From: Bidens hawaiensis
Lineage: Eukaryota > Streptophyta > Magnoliopsida > Asterales > Asteraceae
Assembly (NCBI GenBank): GCA_021521415.1
Contig: JAIQDT010000296.1
Location: 558,001 to 622,000, forward strand
DNA: 64,000 nt
Reading direction: 5' to 3'
The notes beneath the pieces were generated by a model, which saw only the letters and a program-made list of their open reading frames with translations, had not been told where the DNA came from and searched no databases. A program made the translations under genes and the position numbers. Of the stretch, positions 33,823-44,899 are shown piece after piece (the stretch's first letter is position 1; each line of letters begins with the position of its first letter).

Positions 33823-33914
33823 CTGTCAGAACAAGTAAACATTTAGTCAATTAGTTCAATTTGTAACCCTAATTTCGAAATCGGTGCGATGATCATCGAA
33901 TAACGAAGTCTTAC
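33823..33914 (-). other. Candidate 92-nt leader intron upstream of the aORF
   Basis: Minus strand: donor TTCG/GTAAGA at 33,914, acceptor TTGTTCTGACAG/G ending at 33,823. The inside is AT-rich with CTAAAT-like and TTGACTAAA branch-site-like words near the acceptor. Length and composition suit a small plant intron. A 9-codon upstream frame (ATG CAT ATT) follows in the next exon before the aORF start. Confidence 0.55.
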
Positions 33915-34060
33915 CGAAGTCGAAACAGAGCTAATGGCTGTAATCGAAGTGAAGTTAAGCGAGTATTAGAGCAGCGAGCAAGAGGGAGATAGCACGAGCA
34001 AAGGGTTTTTCGTTTAGGTTTAATAGAGAGAGAAATGTGTGAAAAACTTTCTAAGTCCCC

Positions 34061-34068
34061 CTTTTATA
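34061..34068 (-). promoter_or_regulatory. TATA box of the putative aORF promoter
   Basis: The minus strand reads GGTATAAAAGGGGGACT. It lies about 350 bp upstream of the aORF ATG and about 147 bp before the intron donor. A CT-rich leader (TTTCTCTCTCTATT) follows at the distance expected of a transcription start. TGCTCG motif arrays begin immediately upstream at 34,150. Confidence 0.65.
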
Positions 34069-34140
34069 CCTAACGTTTGGGTGGTACAGTACCTCTTTTG
34101 TCGTCTAGCGCACGACAGTTGTCATTTAATTTCAAATTTA

Positions 34141-35040
34141 ATGTACCTCCCTTGCTCGAGCATACAGCCAAATTAAAAGCTGGCTCCCCCCTGTACACGA
34201 GTACATGGTACAACTCTTGCTCGATGTACTTGGAATATTCTGTCCTTGCTCGAGTACATGGTACAACCAGTATACGAGACAGAGCAGTATTCCTCTAGAC
34301 TTGTGCTCGATTGCCTTCCCAAAAGTTTCAACTTACTGGAGTATCGAGTCATACTCAAGGTGTAGTGTGCTCAAGTGTACTTGTCAATTTATTCAATATA
34401 AAGTCCTGAGTCATACAAGTAATCTGACCTTACTCGACTATGCATCATGCTCGAGATACTTAGAAATATATCATCACTACTCTATGCTCGAGATGTATTC
34501 CAGTGTTAGAAACTTTGCTCTAGACTTCTATAGCTCTATGTGCTCGACGTACTCCTATACTCGAAAGCCTTAGCAGATTAAATCTTTCTTATTCCTGTAC
34601 TCAAACTCACAGCCTAAGTGTCTAGCTCTCAAGTTTGCTCGAACTATTTCACAAAATGTTCCATCAAGTTCCTTAGCTCGAATTCTTATTACCTAAGTAT
34701 CTAGCACACAATGATGCTCGAAACACATAAATGTCTCCTATCATTCAGTTCTTTGTGCTCGAAAACTTAGATCTTAACTACTTACCATGCAATCATGCTC
34801 GAAACACATAAGATCAATTTTCATAACATAGCAGGTGCTCGAAGATAAGATTCATGCTCAAAACACTTAACAAAATTTTCAGTATGCTTGAGAGTAAGAG
34901 TCATGCTCGAAACACTTAACAACAAAATTTTCATGTCATGCTCAAAACAGATATCAATTCACACGTCACATAGTGTGCTCGAAGCAGTGATACTTAAGCA
35001 AGCACAGTCTCTATGCTCGAAACACTTAACTGAATATGCA
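34141..35040. repeat. TGCTCGAA motif array A, upstream of the aORF TATA box
   Basis: TGCTCG or its complement occurs about sixteen times in 900 bp, often as TGCTCGAAACACTTA, with further variants carrying one change. About one hit per 2.6 kb would be expected by chance on both strands. The same word crowds the U3 of this element's LTRs. Open frames across this region are compositional. Confidence 0.8.
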
Positions 35041-36340
35041 TGTTAGGTTGAAAAACACAACTGCTAAGCCACAAACCCAAGACATGATTAATCATGTCCT
35101 GTGCTCAAAATTTTAATTTTTCTCAAGGAATAATCATTGCAGAACAGTAAGTTAAATTGAGAAATTTGTTTAGGGTGACTTAGGAGATCAAAATCCAGTT
35201 CAAAATAAAATTCAATTTAAGTCATTGGAAAGATCTCAATTATGGGATCAGACTATTTAAAACAACAATCACACCACTTCATGGTCAGTGTTATTATGAC
35301 TCAAGTCAGGTTGATAGCAGGTATACTTAGCATAATGGTCATTGCATTTTCTGTGATACATTTATGATTCAATTAGAGCATAAGATAGGAATGGTTATCA
35401 CTATAGCTTCAGATTGTCTCTAATCTCTTCTCAAAGCATATTTAGCTTTCTCCAAATCACCCCGAATTGACTCCGACCCCCTGATGCCCTGGTCAAAATT
35501 GATTTTCGTATACTAGAGCAGTTATTTATTTATATTTTGTCTTTGATAACAGACTGTAAGGTTGAACGTTGGACTTACATGCCATCCGGACTTACATGCC
35601 TTATATTCAGGGTGTTTAGGACTTACTTGTATGCCCCACCCCTGTAGTTCCCTTAGTGCCCCTTAAGTCATGAAATCAGATAACTTATATATATATATAT
35701 ATATATATTATACTTGTGATCCTTTTATACTTTTCAATCCTTTTCTTTCTCTTTTCTTTTAAGAGGTTTCCTATATATCAATAATTTATTTCTGCTCAAA
35801 TACTTAATAGATATTTTTATAGACCAGAAACACCAACGGGTTCGTGTATGATTGGATAATCACCTTTCTGCCTATCATTCGGAGAGATATGCAAGAGAAC
35901 ATACCTTATTTTCCAATATTTCACCACATCATACTTAGCAAATTTAAGTGTATATCACATATTGCAACTATAGACTATGGAAAGCTACCATACTTTGCCA
36001 ATGACTGTACTCAAAGCCTTTTGAACGTATAATCCATGGGTTAGTTATCTTAAATAGTTTTCTATAATTTCCCAATGTAGGTTGGATTCAATTTCCCAGA
36101 GAACAATTTCTTGCTTCCTTGAAGCTGGGAACTTGGATAATATTATTATTTCTCATATTCAATGTCACCGAAAACAATGTTGCTTAGAAAAAGAAACTTT
36201 TACCATTTAAAAACCATTTCTCTTTGAGAGTTCAATTGAAGAAAAGCGATTTTAAAAATGGTGTTGTCACTTAATCATTTATAACTAAGCACACACTTTC
36301 ACAGAATCAACGTACAAACTTTCAGATAGCATAGAAACAA
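35041..36340. other. Conserved noncoding spacer of the large Copia element
   Basis: No gene. It contains blocks shared with the small Copia element: 35,280-35,480, 35,557-35,665 (closest match, with a repeated GGACTTACATGCC word) and 35,830-35,890 (TCGTGTATGATTGGATAATC). A TA microsatellite lies at 35,687-35,709. Conservation between two diverged families suggests a shared cis function. Confidence 0.7.
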
Positions 36341-36349
36341 CAAATTATC

Positions 36350-36775
36350 ACTTATGTCTGTCGAGCATGCTCAGAACTTCATCAAGCATGCTCGAAAGTC
36401 TATCGAGCAACCTTAGAAGTGAATCATTTCAATGATTGTGCTCGAGAAACTTAGTTTTGTGCTCGAGCAGTAATTAGTAAGGAATAAGCAAGTCATCCTT
36501 AACACATGTACATGCTCGACCACTGGTAACAAATTCATGCTCGAGTATTGATTGTTTATGCTCGAAGAGCATTAAACACCCATCTTCTACAGAAGCATGC
36601 TCGAAACACTTGCAAAGTTTTCAAGACAACATTCTATGCTCGAGCTGTTGAGCAATGACATCTGTGCTTGAATGACTTAGAATAGTCTTATAGAAGCCTA
36701 TGCTTGTGCTCGAAGAGAAATAAGCACATCATCAAGCACAGATTCATGCTCGAAGTACTTAGAATCATAAAAATT
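36350..36775. repeat. TGCTCGAA motif array B, next to the pol stop
   Basis: About twelve copies of TGCTCG or its complement in 425 bp, several as CATGCTCGAA or TGCTCGAG. It is separated from array A by the conserved spacer. No reading frame of interest. Confidence 0.78.
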
Positions 36776-36968
36776 CATCATGCAAGCACAGATCAAAGTA
36801 CTAATAGCTATAATTATCAAATTTAACATAAATTTCACACAAGAACAGTCACAAACATGATTCATGCATTTTGAGTAATCATTCAAGCATAGCAATTCTA
36901 TCATGGAAACATTCAAAGTGAGTAACATAGATCATCAGTAAGCATCTCACTTAAGCACACTTCCTAAA

Positions 36969-37648
36969 TTAAACCTCACTAGCATTTATCATTCCTAGGC
37001 ATTTTAACAGAAAATGAAACCTGGTGTTATCTAAAGGTTTGGTGAACAGATCAGCCAAATTATCAGATGTGTCTACCCTTTTCATTTCTATAAGCCCTTT
37101 TTCCTGACAATCCCTAATGAAATGATGTCTAATTTCAATGTGCTTAGTCTTAGAATGTTGGACTGGATTCTTAACAATAAACATAACAGCAATATTATCA
37201 ATTAAGATAGGAGTAACTAAGAAATTCAGACCATAGTACAGCATTGATTTTGAATCCACAAAACCTGTGCACAGCAAGCAGATGCAGCAATGTATTCAGC
37301 TTTAGCAGTTGAGATAGACACTGTAGTCTGTTTCTTGCATTGCCATGACACCAACCTGTTCCCTAAAAACTGGCAGCCTCTTGTGGTTGATTTCCTACTC
37401 ATGTTGCAACCATCATAGTCACTATCTGTGTAGGCCATCAAATCAAAAGAGAGGTTCTTTGGATACCAAATCCTCAAATCTGGTTTTCCCTTTAAGTATC
37501 TGAATATCCTCTTGACTGCTAGCATGTGTGAAATCTTGGGGTTAGCATGAAATCTTGCACAGACACACACAACAAACATAATATCTGGCCTAGATGCTGT
37601 AAGATACATTAGTGATCCTATCTTGGCCCTATACTCATGCTGGTCCAC
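36969..37648 (-). pseudogene. Copia RNase H domain of pol
   Basis: Degrades the RNA of the RNA-DNA hybrid during reverse transcription. The frame 37,226-37,648 shows the connection segment (YRAKIGSLMYLTASRPDIMF) and the RNase H start (MAYTDSDYDGC, first catalytic Asp) with STAKAEYIAAS (Glu). The remaining part (36,969-37,277) is in another frame and ends in NLADLFTKPLDNTRFHFLL and a stop at 36,969. One frameshift lies near 37,250 and a stop separates it from reverse transcriptase at 37,648. Confidence 0.9.
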
Positions 37649-38599
37649 TAGCTCCCCCTTTCATCAGGTACCATTTTCTCATGTGTATCCATTGGTGTGG
37701 ACACTGTCTTGAAGTCTTGGCACTTGAATTTGTTAAGAATCTCTTGTGCATATTTGGTTTGATTTATGAAGATGCCATCAGCTTTCTGTTGCACTTGAAG
37801 TCCAAGGAAGAAATTCATTTCTCCCATTGAGCTTATCTTGTACTTGAATTTCATTACTTGTTCAAACTCTTTGCACATTTGTTCACTTGTAGAGCCAAAG
37901 ATAATTTCATCCACATACACTTGCAGCAGCAGCAGGTCTTTGTTCCTTCTTTTGTAGAAAAGAGTCTTGTCAATTTCCCCTCTGCAGAAATGATTTTCCA
38001 ACAAATGATTTGACAGCTCATCATACCAAGCTCTTGGTGCTTGATGTAATCCATACAGTGCCTTGCTGAGCTTGTAAACTTTATTGGGGTGCATTGGATC
38101 TTCAAATCCAGTAGGTTGAGTGACATAGACTTCTTCATCAATTTTCCCATTCAAAAATGCAGACTTTACATGCAATTGATAGACCTTTATATTCATGGAT
38201 GCTGCATATGCCAGAAAGATCTGATTGCTTCTAGTCTTGCAACTAGAGCAAAAACTTCTTCAAAGTCCACTCCTTCCTCTTGTAAGCATCCTAGAGCTAC
38301 CAGTGTTGCTTTGTTCTTAATAACAATTCCTCTTTCATCCTTTTTGTTTCTGAACACCCATTTTGTCCCAATAGCATACTTGCCTCTGGGCTTGTCAACC
38401 AAGTCCCAAACATGTAAGTCTCTGAATTGGGCTAATTCCTCCTGCATCGCTTCTACCCAGCTGTTGTCTTTCAAAGCTTGATTAATGTTCTTTGGTTCAA
38501 CTTGAGATAAGAAGCAGGCATACAGGCAGATATTTGCCTTCTCAGAAGAACTTCTTGTCACTCTCTCATGCAAGCCTCCTATTATGTTTTCTGCTAGTT
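37648..38599 (-). pseudogene. Copia reverse transcriptase domain of pol, active site altered
   Basis: RVT_2-type reverse transcriptase. Visible motifs in order: SWVEAMQEELAQF and TKWVFRNKKDERG in frame 38,193-38,888, then after a frameshift at about 38,195 QLHVKSAFLNGKIDEEVYV, ALYGLHQAPRAWYDEL and the catalytic box in frame 37,648-38,196. The catalytic box reads YVDE (Glu codon at 37,906-37,908) where YVDD is invariant, so this copy should be inactive. EMNFFLGLQVQQ follows as usual. The frame ends at a stop near 37,648. Confidence 0.93.
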
Positions 38600-40137
38600 G
38601 ATTTCTTTCAACAGAAGTGGTTCGTACAACTTGTTGTGCAGATACTTCTGTTTCAAGATTTGTCATGTTTAACACAGCAGAATCATCTTCAATTCTCACT
38701 TGGGATACTTCATTTGGTTGATTTTGATTTATCTCTGATGAAGATGCTTCATTTGACCCAAATTGTAGAGAGTCAAACAAAGACTGGAACCTCTCTTCAA
38801 ATTGGTTTATCCTTTCAGTCTGATCAGTTTGCTGACGTTGAATTTGTTCACTCTCTGCTTCCCTTGGCCCTTCATTAGAGACTTCCACTGCATCATCTTG
38901 TCCATTTGTATCAACTTCAGCAGCTTGAAGGTTGTTCCTTTCAAAGTTAAATCCATTAGACTCAGGAGCGACATATGACCATAGCTTGTCCCGATCAACT
39001 TGTCTTTGTTTTTCTTTATTTTAAAAGTTGGTCTGTATATGCTGTCATCCATATCTTCACTATAGATTTTCAATGATTTGATCATCTTTTCCAGGTCAAA
39101 CAGCCACTTGGGTCCTTCAACATTATTGAAATGGTTTTCATCAAAAATTATATCAAAAGATTCAATAACCACCATGTGCTCTTTCACATAGACTCTATAA
39201 GCCTTTGAATGAGATGAATAGCCCACAAAGAAACATTCCAGTGATTTGGACTGAACCTTATTCATATAGTCCTTTGTATTCAAGAGTGAGCATCTGCATC
39301 CAAAAGGCTTTAAGAACTTTACATAAGGCTTTCTCTTAAAGATAACCTCATATGGAGTCTTATTTTGAGCCTTGTTCAAAAGAACCCTGTTCTGCACATA
39401 ACATGTAGTGTTGATTGCTTCTGCCCAGAAGGTGACTGGCAAATTTGCATCAGCAATCATGGTCCTTGCAGCTTCAATTAATGATCTGTTTCTTCTTTCT
39501 GCAACACCATTTTGTTCAGGAGTTCTGGGAGCACTGTATTGTTGAAAGATACCCTTAGAAGTGCATAATTCACCCATAATTCCATTCCTGAACTCTGTAC
39601 CATTGTCACCTTTACCTTCCTTTCAAGTTGATTTTCCATTTTTAGCACATACATTCTGATCAACTCTGCAGTTTCATCTTTGCTGCCCATAAAGTATACC
39701 CAAGTAAACCTTGAATAGTCATCAGTAATCACCAAACAATATATTTTCTTCCCAATACTTGGAACACTTACAGGGCCAAAAAGATCCATGTCTAGCAGTT
39801 CCAAGACCTCATCAATAGTATTTATCATTTTGCTTTTATGTGAGGATTTGTGTTGTTTCCCTTTCAGGTAGGATGTGCATTTTTCTTCCAATTTGAACTC
39901 TCTTGTGGGAAGGCCAATAACATGTTCACCTTTTACAAGTTTGTTCATGTTCTTTAAATTCACATGACACATCTTCCTATGCCAAAGCTTAGTTTCATTT
40001 TCAGTTGCTTTTGACACAAAGCATGAACCACCTCTTGAAGTTGCAGTATTCATTCTCAGTTCATAGAGGTTGCCATTTCTTGGAGCCATCATCATAATCA
40101 TGTCAGTTGGAATAACAAATTCAGGCTTCAAGATCAA
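38600..40137 (-). pseudogene. Copia integrase domain of pol
   Basis: Joins element DNA to the chromosome. Frame 39,478-40,137 holds the GAG-pre-integrase zinc-binding part (LWHRKMCHVNLKNMNKL) and the start of the catalytic core (LDMDLFGPVSVPSIGKK, ITDDYSRFTWVYF). After a frameshift near 39,560, frame 38,807-39,577 continues with GIFQQYSAPRTPEQNGVAER, which holds the conserved Glu region, and GYSSHSKAYRVY. The linker to reverse transcriptase (38,600-38,880) is Gln/Glu/Ser-rich with little conservation. Confidence 0.92.
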
Positions 40138-40143
40138 GCAGTG

Positions 40144-40428
40144 TTAATCATTGAAAGCCACTTTATATCCTTTATCACAGACTTGAGAGATGCTGAGCAA
40201 GTTGTATCGTAGTCCATCAACATGCAGCACATTCTCAAAGGATACTTTGCCATTAGTGAGTGTTCCTCTTCCAACAATCTTTCCTCCATATTCATCACTC
40301 CTAAAAGCAACTGGCCCTTCATATTTCTTTTCATAATTTATTAACACACCCTTATCACAGGTCATGTGTCTTGAACATCCACTATCCATATACCATGAAT
40401 CATTTTTGTTCATGGACTGTTCCTGCAC
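40144..40428 (-). pseudogene. Copia aspartic protease domain
   Basis: Retropepsin that processes the polyprotein. Frame 40,144-40,428 contains SWYMDSGCSRHMTC, with the catalytic DSG triad, then GRGTLTNGKVSFENVLHV and LRYNLLSISQVCDKGY, the usual C-terminal half. A stop separates it from integrase at about 40,140 and from the gag linker at 40,429. Confidence 0.9.
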
Positions 40429-40445
40429 ATAAACATAAAACAGAA

Positions 40446-41719
40446 TTAGTTTGAATCTGATTTACAAACTGCATCAGTTTGTAATTCAGTGTCATCATCA
40501 GGAGTTGGTGTTGGAACTGGAGGTGGGTCTTCATACACAATTTCACACTCGTCTTCTGTGTCAGGATCTGTCCCATCCTTCACAACCTGTGATCTGATTA
40601 CTTCTTCTGTCTGCTCAATCACATAGTTCTTTTTCTCAACCACCTCCTTCTTTGTCTTCCATTGGAACCCTTTTGGTTCAAACCCCTGTTTAAAAAAAAC
40701 TTTTCATCACCATTGAGAACTCCATGTCTGACCTTTGCTTTTCCCTTATCAGTTGACATTTTGTTCTTCTCAGCTTTATGTGGCTCTTTCTCATTTACTT
40801 TGATTTTCAGAATGGTCTTGAGTCTCTTTTCAAGATTCTCCTTTTGTTCCACACAACCAGATGGTTTTCTGTTTCCACACAAGTAATTCTGATACATCTC
40901 TTTGTAACTCTTCATGCCAAATCCACTCACCACATCAGGAATTTCAAAGGTGTCCTCAACAATCCAGCAAGAATCAGTGTGATGACCATATGCATCACAC
41001 TTCTTACACTAGACCTTGGCATAACTTCCCATATCTTCAAGCAATTTTTTGTCTTTGATTTTGTCACTTGGTTTGGGAATGTCAAATCCTAAAGAGGTCT
41101 TTGGACACAAGGTGTTGGAGAAATCCATCTTGATTGGCTCACTGATGTCAATTGTTTGTGGATATTTTTCTTTGACAAAAACAATTTTCTTCATCTTGGA
41201 GGAAGTTCTCAATGAGCTTCCTTCTTCTTCTCTTGGATATCTTCTTGTTGGAAAATAATCAACATCCCCAATATCAAACAACTCATGATTAGAGAAAACT
41301 GGATAAATCGGTGGATGTGACTGATCATAAGTGGATTTCACAATTTCTTTTGTTCTATTCTTGATCTCAGATTGTGGTCTAGCACAGATGTCAAATACCA
41401 CATTCTCTTTCCTCATTTTCTCATAATGCCTTTTCATCTTTGGAGTCATCTTTGGAAGAAGAGGAAGCTTTTCACTGCTCTTTTTGCTTGATCCTTTCTT
41501 CTTTTTGCCCTTGGATAACTTAGCGCTTCCATAATTGCAATTGCTGTCTTCACTGGAGTACTCACTCAACTTCTTGTTTTCTCCTACCAATTTTTCATTC
41601 TTCTCAAATTCTGGCTCCCCACCCTTCTTCACTGCAAATTCTCCATTCTGGTCTACATACACATCAGCATATTGCTTTACAAACTCTTCTTTGTCATCAA
41701 AAACATTTTTGAACTACTT
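40446..41719 (-). pseudogene. Copia gag-pol linker with a second zinc knuckle
   Basis: Lys/Ser-rich frame 41,009-41,662, then, after an in-frame TAG at 41,009-41,011, the CCHC knuckle CKKCDAYGHHTDSC (40,967-41,008) and an acidic stretch up to the protease. The chromovirus entered the reading frame at 41,720. The standard gag zinc knuckle lies about 500 codons upstream at 51,207-51,248, so this element carried two. The family of the region between them is not recognised. Confidence 0.7.
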
Positions 41720-41724
41720 AAGGT

Positions 41725-42427
41725 TGTAAGGTCCCGAACCCTGGGAACCCCACAGTTGGTATTCATTCAAAACACTCGTAAAAATAATTAAACTTAAAAA
41801 CAATTCATTTCATTAAAATAACCATCTCAGAGTATAATTCAGCGGAAAACATAACTAATAAAATAAGTTCCCAAAAATTCCGGGAATATTGCCCAAAACC
41901 AATTCAGTTATGTTTATAAAACTTTTTAAATTAAAATGTTCAAAAATAAAATATTCCATCCACGTATGCCCTTCACCGTCCAAGTAGCTTAATGCACGTC
42001 CAACCGATAAGGCATCCTCTTCCTAACCTGAAACTCACACTAACATGCACACAAAGTCAGCTTGAGCTGAGTGAGTTCAAGTTTTAAATAAATAACATCA
42101 GTAAATAATAATCATGATAGTCATTCCAAAAGTTTTAAAGTAAAAAGAATACATCGGTTAAGCCATCATCATTGATAAATAATCATTCTCATACATATAT
42201 ATATAAACATCCTTATAAGTACATCCCTATATATATATATATATATATATATAACATCCAAGTAATAACATCAGGATCGAGCAAACGTACAACCCAAACA
42301 CGTAACATCAGGGTCGAGCAAACGTACAACCCAAACACGTAACATCTCATCAACGCATGCAAACACAAAGTAGGCATACGTAACATCAATAGTCGATACG
42401 ACTACAAAATCGCCAAATATAGGCCAT

Positions 42428-42474
<47 letters not shown>

Positions 42475-44337
42475 ATAACATCCTAAGGCCAACTATATAC
42501 TAGCAAGCCTATATAAAATAGTTTAAACGTTTCATCAAGAAAAATCTTTTAAGTATGCATGCTAGCCCAAAACTTAAAAAGAGTTAAAAGGGGGCATCAT
42601 GAACTCACCTGACACAAGACGCGGATTCACCACGAGCTAGAGAATCCCTAAGAAATCCCAAAACTCAAACACCTGTCGGTTTATATTCAATCAATACTAA
42701 TGACATCAAGATGAATTGTTTATCCTACGAGACGTTCTATCATGGTTCGAGTTAACTAAACACTCGACCTCATCAAACTTAATCCCAACAGCCCCCGAGG
42801 TCTCACATTCACCAAAACGACCCTTAGGTACTCCCGGGAATAAAGAATTCCCAATTTGCCCCCGGGAGCACTAGGTGGTACTAACACGCGCGTTTAGGAG
42901 TCGTCTAGGCCGTTAACATCCAACTCAACCCCGTGTGGACCCATTATGATAAAATCACAGCCAAAAAGTCCACACGACGCCACACGAGTCAAATGGGTCG
43001 CTAACCCGCAAGTACAACACACCAACTATTCAATTAACACAATTGCGCGTTGTACCGACCAGTTGGAGTAACCGACAACCAATTCAGCCCTATAACTTAT
43101 AAAACTGAATTTTGAACAGCCCGTACATCAAACTGAGTGTCCCCGATCTGAATTGGTCGTTAATCACTTCAACTCTCACGTTAAACCCACCAAACTACAA
43201 TTCTAGTCAACCGAACACTAACAATCAAGCTACAACTAGTTGACCAATCTAACGAACACCAATGAACACGATAGTTAAGTATGTTATACTAGACATACCT
43301 AGGAGGATTTCGGTGCAAAAACTTCACTTCAAACAGCCTCAACAAGAACACAATTGAATATCCACCGGTTAAGCCTAAAACGAACCTATCGATCAATAAC
43401 AAGTAAAACGTGCAGATTTTAGCATGTGAAGATGCATTTAATTACATAGGATAACCTTTGAAATAAATTATTAAATTTTTACCAAACTTTAATAAATGTC
43501 TTAGGTTTATAAAAATATTTTTATTATATTTTTCTAGTGGACACAAAAATTACAAAAATTCCTGCAACACAGCAAGATACGTGCAGCTATTTCAGTGCGC
43601 AACAAAATGGTTTTATTTTTATTAAATTCATTACCAAACCAAATTAAACGATTCCAATTGGGTTTGATTCTTAACTAAAGATATTAACTTCCAGAAGTGG
43701 AAACAACTAATTTGAACTTGTTGAAAAAGAGTTATGATGTCGGGAAGACAGACCAGAGTCCGTCATCAACTTTGACACTCAATTTTATAAATTCATAAAA
43801 ACCATTCAAATTTTGAACAACATATTATACCTTTCTGGAAACTAGACTCAAAGTATAACATCATGGAATCAAGAATCGATCAAAAACAATGGATAACCAT
43901 CGCGTTACAGACCCTACAATAAACATATACGAATCTGTCAGCAAACTGTTATCATCAAAACTCAACCCTAACGTGTTCAATAACGGGTTAACTGGTGAAA
44001 ACGACTTGTATGGACGCTAGACTAACCTTTAATTGATGTTTTACGTTCACGACTCGGCCGGAAAATGAAAAAATCGCAGGGGGAGGGGGGCAGAGAAGCT
44101 GCCGATCGGACAGAATGGGGCTAGGGTTAGGTTTTTATTATTTTTTTATGTTATAAACAAATATGTTACACACTAGCCCTTGTAGTTTAAGGGATACGGC
44201 AATTTGAGAGGAAATATTAGATGACTTAACGTACCTGGGAGATGGTCGGGTCAACGAGAGATGCCGGATAACTCCCGAGAAACATACACACTCTACATGC
44301 AGGAAATCCTTAAACCGAAAAATTAGCGGGTGTTACA
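41725..44337 (-). repeat. 3' LTR of the chromovirus
   Basis: TGTAAGGTCC to GTGTTACA, 2,613 bp, aligning throughout with 47,829-50,430. It differs by microsatellite lengths (TA runs near 42,230 and 42,440) and by an extra 37-bp unit at 42,304-42,340. It is adjacent to a minus-strand polypurine tract (TAAGGGGGGTGGACT, 44,338-44,352). Confidence 0.93.
42267..42340. repeat. 37-bp tandem duplication within the chromovirus 3' LTR
   Basis: Two units (42,267-42,303 and 42,304-42,340) beginning AACATCAGG(A/G)TCGAGCAAACG. The other LTR has one unit (about 48,401-48,437), so the duplication arose after insertion or is allelic in the source. Confidence 0.85.
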
Positions 44338-44899
44338 AGTCCACCCCCCTTATAGTGGGATTCGTCCCCGAATCCCGATGTGATAGGAACATCTGCAGAT
44401 AGAGTTTCATCACCTCACCTTCGGACTCCCAAGTAGCCTCGGAACCCCTACGGTGCCTCCACTGCACCTTTACCTGCCTAACCACTTTATTTCTCAAACG
44501 CTTTTCCTGACAGTCAAGTATAGCAATAGGTTCCTCAACGTAGTTCAGCTTAATATCAAGCTCAATATCATCAAGAGGCACATGGGCCTCTTCATCCGCT
44601 AAACATATCCTCAAATGGGACACGTGAAAAGTAGGATGAATCCCTGCGAGCTCTTCGGGCAATTCCAACCTATACGCTACCTCACCAACACGGGACAATA
44701 TACGGAACGGACCAATAAACCTCGGACTCAGATTCCCCCTCTTAAGAAAACGGATAATACCCTTCCAAGGAGAAACTTTCAACATAACCCGATCCCCAGC
44801 CTCAAACACAATAGGTCTTCGCCTTTTATCTGCATAGGACTTTTGGCGATCCTGAGCGGCCTTCATACGGAACGGCCTGGTACAAAATCCCCAGATCAT
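44333..44899 (-). pseudogene. Chromovirus integrase C-terminus with chromodomain
   Basis: Frame 44,333-44,899 begins after the deleted catalytic core: [20 protein letters not shown] and FEAGDRVMLKVSPWKGIIRF (the GPF/Y-type module follows as LSPRFIGPFRILSRVGEVAY). It then has HPTFHVSHLRICLAD and ends in a chromodomain (PIAILDCQEKRLRNKVVRQV, KVQWRHRRGSEATWESEGEV). The chromodomain defines the chromovirus branch and is thought to guide integration to heterochromatin. The frame is intact over 188 codons but lacks the DDE core. Confidence 0.92.

Noticed and set aside
34141..36775. A CRISPR-like or satellite array from the repeated TGCTCGAA words
   Set aside because: Units are only 6-8 bp, in both orientations, with irregular spacing; this is a plant retroelement with a motif cluster.
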